Both the position numbers and the translations under genes were made by a program. A stretch of DNA of 64,000 nt from GCA-2733415 sp964276095. Its GTDB lineage: Bacteria; Bacteroidota; Bacteroidia; Flavobacteriales; Flavobacteriaceae. The stretch's first letter is position 1; each line of letters starts with the position of its first letter. The notes under the pieces were generated by a model. That model searched no databases. It had not been told where the DNA came from and worked only from the letters and a program-made list of their open reading frames with translations. Shown here one piece after another: positions 56,886 through 64,000 of this stretch. The stretch covers positions 1 through 64,000 of the forward strand of contig CAXYDR010000002.1 in NCBI GenBank assembly GCA_964276095.1, in the 5' to 3' direction.

Positions 56886-58061
56886 ATGCTTAAAAAATCA
56901 ATTATATATCTCTTATTTCTCCTGTTTTCAACGGCTACAACTACACATGCGCAAAACAAAAAAGTATACGAAAGCAGATATACTGATGTAACTACTAAAA
57001 ACAACTTGATTTATGCGCTTTCAAAAACACACAAGTTAGTAGTTTGGAATATGAACAATGGAGATATTTCTTATATTAGAAAAGAAGTTTCTTGTATCTA
57101 TTCTAATCAAAAAAATGAGATATACTGTGTAACTCTTGATGGTGAAATTCAAAAAGAAACAACAGTGAATAAATGGAAGAAAGTCGGTACTTTTACCGGA
57201 ACACCATTTGCTATTTTCACAACTGCTACAAATAAAATAGCGTCAATTTCTAGCAAAGGAGTTAAGTATAATAACAAATATTACATTCCCAAAGAAAAAA
57301 ATAGAATTGGTAATGGCATGTATAGTTTTAAAAACAATAAGCTAAGAAAACCTCAACTAACCTATATTGATCAAAAGGACAGAATTTGGATTAGTTATGA
57401 TTTTGGGAAATTTTCTGAAGTATTTATATTTGATACTAAAAAATCTGCTTTCTTAAATCATAAGCCGCTTTCAATACTTGATGAGAAGAAAACATTTAAT
57501 AGCAAAGAAGATTATTTAAAAAGTTTCAGAAAAAAACAATTCAAAAAATACCCATATCATGTTAAGAAACTAGGAAAAGAATACATTTATAAATTCCCTA
57601 CTGAACTGCCTCTTTACTACGGAATTAAATCAATTACTCAAGACAAATTAGGAAACTATTACTTCAGTGAAGGTCTCGCCTATTCTCATAAAAAGAATGG
57701 AATCTATGAATACCAAACAACTTCAGAAAAACGTTTTTATAAAATCATAGAGAACAGTGAATCTTCATTTAAAAAACAAAATGAAATTATTGGAACAATG
57801 GGATACAATAACTTTAATGAATCGTTGTATTACTATTCTAATTATGGTTTTTTCAAGTTGCAAAAAAGTGAATCAGGTTATAAAAATGAATTAATCATTG
57901 ACCCTAATGTATTGTTGTACACTAAAAAAATACCTCACAACTATGGAAATGTTATGAATGTAAGTAAAATGGTTTTTATGGATGAAACCAGATTTGTATT
58001 TTTAACCAAGCAATATGGCTTTGGGTATTATGATGGTGAAAATGTAAATCTTTTTAACTAA
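56886..58061 (+). CDS. secreted protein of unknown function
   Basis: I do not recognise this family. The 391 residues begin with a signal peptide (ending about THAQ, residue 22). The remainder is rich in short beta-like blocks: NLIYALSKTHKLVVWNMNNG, RIWISYDFGKFSEVFIFD, GNYYFSEGLAYSHK and TRFVFLTKQYGFGYYDGE. Tyr, Lys and Asn are very frequent. The pattern would fit a beta-propeller with irregular blades, but this is a guess from strand spacing. It has no sorting tail. Neighbours (ffh on one side, the RND operon on the other) are both on the opposite strand, so it is a lone gene. Confidence 0.75.
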   Translation: MLKKSIIYLLFLLFSTATTTHAQNKKVYESRYTDVTTKNNLIYALSKTHKLVVWNMNNGDISYIRKEVSCIYSNQKNEIYCVTLDGEIQKETTVNKWKKVGTFTGTPFAIFTTATNKIASISSKGVKYNNKYYIPKEKNRIGNGMYSFKNNKLRKPQLTYIDQKDRIWISYDFGKFSEVFIFDTKKSAFLNHKPLSILDEKKTFNSKEDYLKSFRKKQFKKYPYHVKKLGKEYIYKFPTELPLYYGIKSITQDKLGNYYFSEGLAYSHKKNGIYEYQTTSEKRFYKIIENSESSFKKQNEIIGTMGYNNFNESLYYYSNYGFFKLQKSESGYKNELIIDPNVLLYTKKIPHNYGNVMNVSKMVFMDETRFVFLTKQYGFGYYDGENVNLFN

Positions 58062-58104
58062 AAAAATTCATATAACACCATCAGGCTACTCCTATATTAA
58101 ACAC

Positions 58105-58290
58105 TTAATCCTTTACCCCTAGTTTCCCTAAAATATCCTCCATCAAACACCATTTGGTGATAGATGATTGTAAAAGGTTTGCCCCTACAAAAGCTGTAAA
58201 CCACAACCAGTTAATATTCACATAAATTGCCAACGCTACGCTAATCAACACAAAAGTTCCTGCTATAGCTCTAATTAATCTATTTTTCAT
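58105..58290 (-). CDS. DUF2892 (YgaP-like) small membrane protein
   Basis: A 61-residue protein with two hydrophobic helices (about 8-22 and 26-42). The block FTAFVGANLLQSSITKWCLM (about 32-51) matches the membrane part of YgaP-type rhodaneses, where the Cys follows the second helix. It is the last gene of the tolC-adaptor-RND operon, one base after the RND stop. Its function is unknown; in other bacteria DUF2892 proteins often accompany sulfur or redox genes. Confidence 0.85.
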   Translation of the reverse strand: MKNRLIRAIAGTFVLISVALAIYVNINWLWFTAFVGANLLQSSITKWCLMEDILGKLGVKD

Positions 58291-58291
58291 T

Positions 58292-61200
58292 TTATTTATA
58301 ATTTTTACGTTCTATTAAATAATACACTAACGGAACAACTAGCAATGTTAATACTGTTGATACTATTGTTCCTCCCATTAGCGAAATTGCCAACCCTTGA
58401 AATATTGGATCAAAAAGGATTACAAAAGCCCCAATAACTACCGTTCCTGCTGTTAATAATATAGGTGTTGTTCGTACCGCACCCGCTTCAATAACTGCCT
58501 GCTTTAACGGAATACCTTCGTCTAAACGCAGGTTCACAAAATCTATTAACAACACCGAGTTCCGAACCATAATACCAGCTAAGGCTATCATACCTATAAA
58601 CGATGTTGCGGTAAAAAACGCATCCAATAACCAGTGTCCTAACACAATTCCTATTAGTGATAAAGGTATCGCAACCATCATTACAATAGGGGCTTTAAAA
58701 TTTTGAAACCATCCAACGATAAGTATATAAATCATCACAATAACTCCTAAAAAAGCTATTCCTAAATCTTTAAAAACTTCAAGAGTAATTTGCCATTCTC
58801 CATCCCATTTAACAGTATAGTCTTCTTCAAAATCAGGTTGTTTTATATACAGTTCATCTAAAGTAAAACCCTTTGGGAGTTTAATATTTTTCAGTTTATC
58901 TTCCATTCCAAGTATAGCGTACACAGGGCTTTCTAAAACTCCAGCCATATCTGCCATAACATATACAACTCGTTTTTGATTTTTCCTGTAGATGTTTTTT
59001 GCTCTTATTTTTTCTTTTACTTCTACTAAATCACCAATAGAAATCATATTCCCTCTTGAAGATTTAACTTTAAGTTGCTTAATATCATTAACTGTTGATC
59101 TTTCTTTTTCATCAAGAGTCAATACCAAATCAATTTGACTAAAAGAATTTTCATCATATAAGTTAGTAGTTGCTCTTTCAGACATCGCCATATTCATCGT
59201 ATAAGCAATTTGTTGAGGAGCAATTCCGTACAACATTGCTTTCTCTTTATCTATAACAAAATCGTACTCGGTTTGATCATCTTCAACCATCCAATCTATA
59301 TCAACAACATCATCCGTATTTTTCAGAATATCTTGTACTTGATTAGCAATGTCAATTTGCTTTTCATAATCAGGTCCATAAATTTCTGCTACAATAGTTG
59401 AAAATACTGGTGGCCCTGGTGGTACTTCAACAATTTTCACATTTGCATTATAGTGGCCCGCTATTTTTTGAATATCCGGCCTTAGCAGTTTAGCGATATC
59501 ATGACTCTGAGCCTCTCTATCATTCTTATCAATTAAATTCACCTGAATGTCCGCCATATTACTTCCACCACGTAAATCATAATGACGCACTAAACCATTA
59601 AAGGTTATCGGTGCAGATGTACCAACATAAGATTGGTAATTGACTACCTCAGGTCTTGTAGATAAATACTGTCCTATTTCCTTAGCAACAACAGCTGTTC
59701 GTTCTAAAGTTGTTCCTTCTGGCATATCAATAACCACCTGAAACTCGTTTTTATTATCAAAAGGCAACATTTTTACTGCTACTGCTTTTGTAAAAAACAT
59801 CCCCACAGAACCTATTAAAAGCACAAACGTAATTCCTAAAAATAACCACCTCTTTTTAGGGTTTTCTATTAAAGGTCTTTCAAATTTATCATACATTCTG
59901 TAAATGAATGTATCCTCCATTTTTTTCTCTTCCGTTTTCTTTCCTTTTTTATCCTTTTCACGAAGAAATAGGAACCCTAAATAAGGGGTAATAGTTAATG
60001 CCACAAATAACGACAACAACATTGCAATAGATGCTCCAATTGGCATTGGTGACATATAAGGCCCCATTAAACCAGAGACAAAAGCCATTGGCAACACAGA
60101 TGCTATAACTGTAAATGTTGCTAAAATTGTTGGATTCCCAACCTCGTTAATAGCATACAAAGCTGCTTGTTTAAAAGGCAAGCGTTTCATTTTAAAGTGC
60201 CTATGCATGTTTTCGGCTATAATAATAGAATCATCTACTACTATCCCAGTTACAAACACCAAAGCAAATAAAGTAATTCTGTTTAAGGTGTAATCAAGCA
60301 TATAATAGCTCAATAACGTTAAAGCAAAAGTTATTGGTACTGATAAGAATACCACTAAACCTCCACGCCAACCCATGGCCAACATTACCACAAAAGTCAC
60401 CGCAAATATAGCTCCTATAAGATGCAATAATAACTCCGAAACTTTCTGAGATGCTGTTTCTCCATAATTTCTTGTTACCTCTACATGTACATCATCTGGA
60501 ATTAAACTCCCCTTTAATCGTTCAACTTTATTCAGAATAACATCTGCGATTTTCATAGCATCTGCTCCTTTACGCTTCCCTATAGAAATTGTAACCGCAG
60601 AATATTCTGATTTAAACGTTGATGCCTTTTCGCTTGCTTCACCAAAACCTAATGACACATAATTACTAGGTAATTCTGGCCCGTCTAAAACTGCAGCTAT
60701 TTGTTTTAAGTATACTGGATGATTTTGATTAACACCAACCACCAGATTTTCTACATCATCAACTGTTTTTAAGAATTTACCCGTACTAACTAAAAACTCT
60801 GTGTCATTTTTAGTAAAACTTCCAGATCCTAATTGATGATTATTAGCTTTAATCATTTTTGATACAGACAAGAAATCTAGGCCGTTTTCAGCCATTTTAT
60901 CCTTATCTACTACAACTCGCATTTGTCGATTTCTTCCGCCAATTACTTTTGTTACAGCAACATCCTTTATTTTTTCTATTTCATTAGTAAGTTCTTGAGC
61001 AATTTGTTTTAATTGATAATCATCATAACTCTCACTCCAAAGTGTTACCCCTAACATAGGTACGTCATCAATCGCACGAGTCTTCACAAGAGGCATCGTA
61101 ACACCCTGAGGCATCTGATCCATGTGTTTACTTATTTCATTATAAAGCTTAACAAAGGAACGCTCAATATCCTCACCAACGTAAAACTGAACGATAACCA

Positions 61201-61483
61201 TTGCTTGTTCATTCATTGCTGTTGCGTATACATACTCTACCCCTTTTATGTTAGAGATAAACTTCTCCAATGGTTTTACTATTCTCGCCTCTACTTCTTT
61301 AGGGCTTGCCCCTGGGTACCCAATAAAAATATCTGCCATTGGCACATCTATTTGTGGTTCCTCTTCACGAGGGATTAAAAACGAGCTATATACCCCAACA
61401 ATCATAAACACAACCATTAGAAGTACCGTAAGCTTTGAATTCATAAAGCCTTTGGCAATTTTCCCTGCTAAACCTTCTTTCAT
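58292..61483 (-). CDS. RND-family efflux transporter permease
   Basis: Inner-membrane proton-driven pump of 1063 residues with the usual two-fold RND layout. There is one helix near the N-terminus (about 17-34), a large periplasmic loop and a group of helices (about 345-515). A second periplasmic loop and the C-terminal helices (about 920-1055) follow. The proton-relay aspartates are in VTGIVVDDSIIIAENMH (about 411-427). The porter block IPREEEPQIDVPMADIF (about 33-49) belongs to the group of RND pumps not named AcrB or CusA. The substrate cannot be told. Part of a four-gene operon. Confidence 0.94.
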   Translation of the reverse strand: MKEGLAGKIAKGFMNSKLTVLLMVVFMIVGVYSSFLIPREEEPQIDVPMADIFIGYPGASPKEVEARIVKPLEKFISNIKGVEYVYATAMNEQAMVIVQFYVGEDIERSFVKLYNEISKHMDQMPQGVTMPLVKTRAIDDVPMLGVTLWSESYDDYQLKQIAQELTNEIEKIKDVAVTKVIGGRNRQMRVVVDKDKMAENGLDFLSVSKMIKANNHQLGSGSFTKNDTEFLVSTGKFLKTVDDVENLVVGVNQNHPVYLKQIAAVLDGPELPSNYVSLGFGEASEKASTFKSEYSAVTISIGKRKGADAMKIADVILNKVERLKGSLIPDDVHVEVTRNYGETASQKVSELLLHLIGAIFAVTFVVMLAMGWRGGLVVFLSVPITFALTLLSYYMLDYTLNRITLFALVFVTGIVVDDSIIIAENMHRHFKMKRLPFKQAALYAINEVGNPTILATFTVIASVLPMAFVSGLMGPYMSPMPIGASIAMLLSLFVALTITPYLGFLFLREKDKKGKKTEEKKMEDTFIYRMYDKFERPLIENPKKRWLFLGITFVLLIGSVGMFFTKAVAVKMLPFDNKNEFQVVIDMPEGTTLERTAVVAKEIGQYLSTRPEVVNYQSYVGTSAPITFNGLVRHYDLRGGSNMADIQVNLIDKNDREAQSHDIAKLLRPDIQKIAGHYNANVKIVEVPPGPPVFSTIVAEIYGPDYEKQIDIANQVQDILKNTDDVVDIDWMVEDDQTEYDFVIDKEKAMLYGIAPQQIAYTMNMAMSERATTNLYDENSFSQIDLVLTLDEKERSTVNDIKQLKVKSSRGNMISIGDLVEVKEKIRAKNIYRKNQKRVVYVMADMAGVLESPVYAILGMEDKLKNIKLPKGFTLDELYIKQPDFEEDYTVKWDGEWQITLEVFKDLGIAFLGVIVMIYILIVGWFQNFKAPIVMMVAIPLSLIGIVLGHWLLDAFFTATSFIGMIALAGIMVRNSVLLIDFVNLRLDEGIPLKQAVIEAGAVRTTPILLTAGTVVIGAFVILFDPIFQGLAISLMGGTIVSTVLTLLVVPLVYYLIERKNYK

Positions 61484-61500
61484 AAGTTTATTATTAATGT

Positions 61501-62604
61501 TTATTGAATTGTTATTATTGAACCATTACTCAACTTGCTACTAGCTGAAATAATATACTTCTCATTAGCTGACAAACCTGATAACACTTCTACTTTATCA
61601 CCAAAAGTCTTACCTAAACGTAACCAACGCAACAAAGCTTTATTAGTTTGACTTACTGTATAAACTCCCGATAACTGTCCTCTAGTTACGATAGCATCAA
61701 GAGGAATCAAGACAATGTCTGATTTTTCTTTACTAAGATTTGGAAACTGAACAGTAGCGTACATACCAGACATTATTTTTACATCAGTTGACTCCAAACT
61801 AACTTTTACTAAATATTGTCCTCCAGTATTTTTTGAAGACGTACTTACTTCAACTACTTTCCCTTTTATTTTTTTGTTTAATGATTTTACAACCACTTGA
61901 ACTTCTGAATCTACCTTAATTTTAGAAATATTAGATTCTGAAACCATTGCACGTACTTGAAAATTTTCAGGCGCCTCAACTTCTAATAAAGGCACTCCTG
62001 GATTGGCCATATCTCCAACATTAATAAACTTATTAGTTACTACACCGCTAAAAGGAGCCTTTATATGCGTATAAGAAAACTGAGCATTAATCTCATTCTT
62101 CATCTGTTTAGCACTTTCTAATCTAGCTTTAGCCATATTATAGTGTGCAGTAATATCATCTAATTCTTTTTGGGAAGCACTACTATCATTAAACAAAACC
62201 GTAAAACGATTAAAATCATTTTCTGCATTTTTATAGGCTACTGTTGCCTCAGATATACCCGAATTTACCTGTGCTCGCTTTGCTATTAAATCCGCGCTAT
62301 TTATATTAATAAGTAGCTGACCTTTTTTAATTTTATCTCCAACTTTTACGTGAATTTTATCTACATAACCCATTATTCTTGTGCTTAAACTCGCACTATT
62401 ACCAGCTTCAATTTTCCCGCTGGAAGTTAAAACAGAGTTTGAATCATTTTCAGAAACTTGAGCTATTTTCACTGAAATAGCTGGAGTACTATCTTCCTTT
62501 ATCTGCACATTTTCTTTACAGCTAAAAACTGTAAATAGAGTAAGAAAAATTAGTATTGAGTATATTTTAATTTTCATCTTATTAAGTATATTAATCTTAT
62601 CCAT
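61501..62604 (-). CDS. RND periplasmic adaptor (membrane fusion protein)
   Basis: This 367-residue protein bridges the permease and the TolC channel. It has a signal with lipobox VFSC (Cys29 from the long start), so it is probably a lipoprotein. The lipoyl/barrel-sandwich half-motifs are GYVDKIHVKVGDKIKKGQLL (about 78-97) and YTHIKAPFSGVVTNKFINVG (about 177-196), with a helical hairpin between them and beta-barrel and membrane-proximal domains behind. The start at 62604 overlaps the tolC gene end by 8 bp; a start 27 bp downstream (62577, MKIKIYSILIF) gives a more usual lipoprotein signal. Confidence 0.92.
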   Translation of the reverse strand: MDKINILNKMKIKIYSILIFLTLFTVFSCKENVQIKEDSTPAISVKIAQVSENDSNSVLTSSGKIEAGNSASLSTRIMGYVDKIHVKVGDKIKKGQLLININSADLIAKRAQVNSGISEATVAYKNAENDFNRFTVLFNDSSASQKELDDITAHYNMAKARLESAKQMKNEINAQFSYTHIKAPFSGVVTNKFINVGDMANPGVPLLEVEAPENFQVRAMVSESNISKIKVDSEVQVVVKSLNKKIKGKVVEVSTSSKNTGGQYLVKVSLESTDVKIMSGMYATVQFPNLSKEKSDIVLIPLDAIVTRGQLSGVYTVSQTNKALLRWLRLGKTFGDKVEVLSGLSANEKYIISASSKLSNGSIITIQ

Positions 62605-63919
62605 TTGTTAAAAATTTTATATATGCTAATGCATAATTATGTTGAAAAACAGCTGTATAGTATTCCAATTGCTTTTTTACATATTGCGTTTCTGTTATCA
62701 ATAAATCTGTTGTTCTTTCCAAACCTTGTTTAAATCTGTTAGAACGAATACGAAGTGATTCTTTAGAATGCTCCAAAGCTAAAGTTGTTAACCTTAAATT
62801 GTTCTTAGTATCTTTATACATACGGTATGCCTTTTTAAGATCCAATTGACTTTTATCCTTATATTGTTGATATTGAGTCTTCGATTTTTCAAACTCAGCT
62901 TTACTTTTTTTAGCTTTTCCAAATCGTTTCGTTCCTTCCAAAACATTCCAACGTAATTCTGCTCCGAGGAGATATCCATTAGCATTTCCTTGAAAAATTT
63001 CATCATCATGTAATTCATAACTTCCGAAAGCATTTAACCGAGGAAGAAAGCTCATCTTATCAGCCTTGTACTTTTGCTCATAAGCCTCTGAAACTTGTTG
63101 CATTGCCTTTACATCATTTCTGTTTTCGGAAAGCTTACTTATTGAAATGTTTTCTGTAATTACTGTTAACGAATCTGAAGGTTTCATGATATCAAATGAG
63201 TTGTCATTCATTAAAAATGACAACTCATTTGACACATTTAAAATATTACTCTTAGCATATTGTAACTGATTATCTATTTCCGTTACTCGAACATCTACAG
63301 ACAATACATCAGCTTTTTGCAAATACCCTTGTTTAAAGCTATTGTTTGCCAATCGTTTATTTTCTAAAGCAGTTTCCTTTGCTTTCTCTAAAACCCCTAC
63401 AGTTTTATATGCCAACTGTAAGTTCATATAGGCTTTCTCTACATTTAAAACTACATACTCCTTAGTACGGTTTGACTTTAACTTGGTAGCCATCAACTTT
63501 GCATTAGCTGCTTTTCGTTGATATATTCCATCTACATTAATTATTGGTTGATTAATTTCAACCTTTGTAATATAATCTTGAATTTGAGATGGGTTATTTA
63601 ACAAGTCGGGATTAAAATCGGCAGATGTTAAAATTTCTTGATTCAACTTTGACCCAAAAGTCATTAAAGGGTTATTGGTTGTAATTGCAGCATGAGAAAC
63701 TGTAATATTTGGCAAAAAAAATGCATTAGTTTGATTATAATCACCTTTAGCAATAGATGCTTCATAATCAGATATTTTTATAGATGCATTATTTTTTAAT
63801 ACTTTAGCAAGAACATCTTCTTTAGAAACAAGGGTATTTTCTTGGGCTAAGTTTAGCTGACTAACAGTTAGTAGTAGAAAAAATATTATAAAAAATCGTG
63901 TATTTTTAAAGCTATACAT
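62597..63919 (-). CDS. TolC-family outer-membrane channel
   Basis: Outer-membrane efflux protein of 440 residues with a signal peptide (to about LNLAQ, residue 25). It has two OEP repeats: about 40-225 (AYMNLQLAYKTVGVLEKAKE, SVDVRVTEIDNQLQYAKSN) and about 260-437 (ELRWNVLEGTKRFGKAKKSK, SNRFKQGLERTTDLLITETQ). It is the first gene of the operon with the adaptor, RND pump and DUF2892 protein. A good promoter and a palindrome precede it. Confidence 0.93.
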   Translation of the reverse strand: MYSFKNTRFFIIFFLLLTVSQLNLAQENTLVSKEDVLAKVLKNNASIKISDYEASIAKGDYNQTNAFFLPNITVSHAAITTNNPLMTFGSKLNQEILTSADFNPDLLNNPSQIQDYITKVEINQPIINVDGIYQRKAANAKLMATKLKSNRTKEYVVLNVEKAYMNLQLAYKTVGVLEKAKETALENKRLANNSFKQGYLQKADVLSVDVRVTEIDNQLQYAKSNILNVSNELSFLMNDNSFDIMKPSDSLTVITENISISKLSENRNDVKAMQQVSEAYEQKYKADKMSFLPRLNAFGSYELHDDEIFQGNANGYLLGAELRWNVLEGTKRFGKAKKSKAEFEKSKTQYQQYKDKSQLDLKKAYRMYKDTKNNLRLTTLALEHSKESLRIRSNRFKQGLERTTDLLITETQYVKKQLEYYTAVFQHNYALAYIKFLTNG

Positions 63920-63942
63920 TTGAATAGTTTTGTGTTACTATA

Positions 63943-63971
63943 CAAAGTTACTTTAAATTTAAGGGACACAA
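63943..63971 (-). promoter_or_regulatory. promoter of the tolC-adaptor-RND operon
   Basis: TTG (63971-63969), 18 bases, TAACTTTG (63950-63943) on the minus strand, 24 nt before the tolC start: a near-ideal Bacteroidota promoter. Confidence 0.7.
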
Positions 63972-63972
63972 A

Positions 63973-63986
63973 GTGACCTGAATCAC
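63973..63986. promoter_or_regulatory. Crp/Fnr-like palindrome upstream of the efflux operon
   Basis: GTGA-CCTGAA-TCAC, an inverted repeat with half-sites GTGA/TCAC separated by 6 bp (TGTGA-N6-TCAC on the minus strand). The spacing is that of Crp/Fnr-family operators. It lies directly upstream of the -33 element, a position suited to activation. No regulator gene is seen within the window. Confidence 0.5.
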
Positions 63987-64000
63987 ATAAGGTTTATCAA

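Overview
This is an AT-rich chromosomal segment from a member of the Bacteroidota, very probably the family Flavobacteriaceae (Tenacibaculum/Polaribacter-like, though the genus is a guess). Three things point there: flavobacterial housekeeping gene content and order (rsfS-ftsH-LUD-cdsA-psd-ACBP, paired pyrE/SRPBCC, T9SS-sorted proteases, DUF1573 and M1/M43 peptidases); promoters of the Bacteroidota type (TTG, about 19 bp, TAnnTTTG); and almost no Shine-Dalgarno sequences.

Positions 1-8,250 hold two rRNA operons in direct tandem on the minus strand. The complete upstream one reads 16S-tRNA-Ile-tRNA-Ala-23S-5S (about 7,086 down to 2,005). The second begins only about 1.3 kb further on and is cut off by the window edge inside its 16S gene. 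Between them lies a plus-strand remnant of the 3' end of metF. Both operons have at least two recognisable promoters, and the complete one carries a partly duplicated promoter unit.

Positions 8,250-30,000 are mostly core metabolism: purB, a haem-binding CxxCH protein, a sirtuin, yaaA, an RluD-type synthase with a PASTA protein, ddl, coaD, an exopolysaccharide O-acetylation pair (MBOAT plus SGNH), a TPR protein, a flavoprotein, a SulP transporter, a Nudix hydrolase, pyrE, birA (no normal start codon), rsfS, ftsH and a phospholipid cluster (cdsA, psd, ACBP).

Positions 30,000-54,200 carry secreted and envelope proteins (YceI lipoprotein, a small CHIPPGNP peptide, DUF1573, an aspartyl protease with PDZ, an M1 peptidase, an M43 protease with a T9SS tail), valS, an aminotransferase, murB, two family-2 glycosyltransferases (one frameshifted at an A9 run), an ECF sigma factor, lipA, a GAPDH paralogue, a TPR hybrid histidine kinase, lpxK, a NIF3 protein, a coiled-coil protein that has lost its zinc-ribbon cysteines, rluF and a decayed LuxR-type regulator.

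Positions 54,200-64,000 hold folD, ffh, an unrecognised secreted protein, and a minus-strand operon tolC - adaptor - RND permease - DUF2892 with a recognisable promoter and a Crp/Fnr-like palindrome at its head.

I did not find a clearly new multi-gene system (no CRISPR, no transposase, no phage or defence island). The most interesting signals are the tandem rRNA arrangement with its duplicated promoter and metF scar, the missing start codon of birA, the two disrupted genes, and a few recurrent intergenic hairpins.
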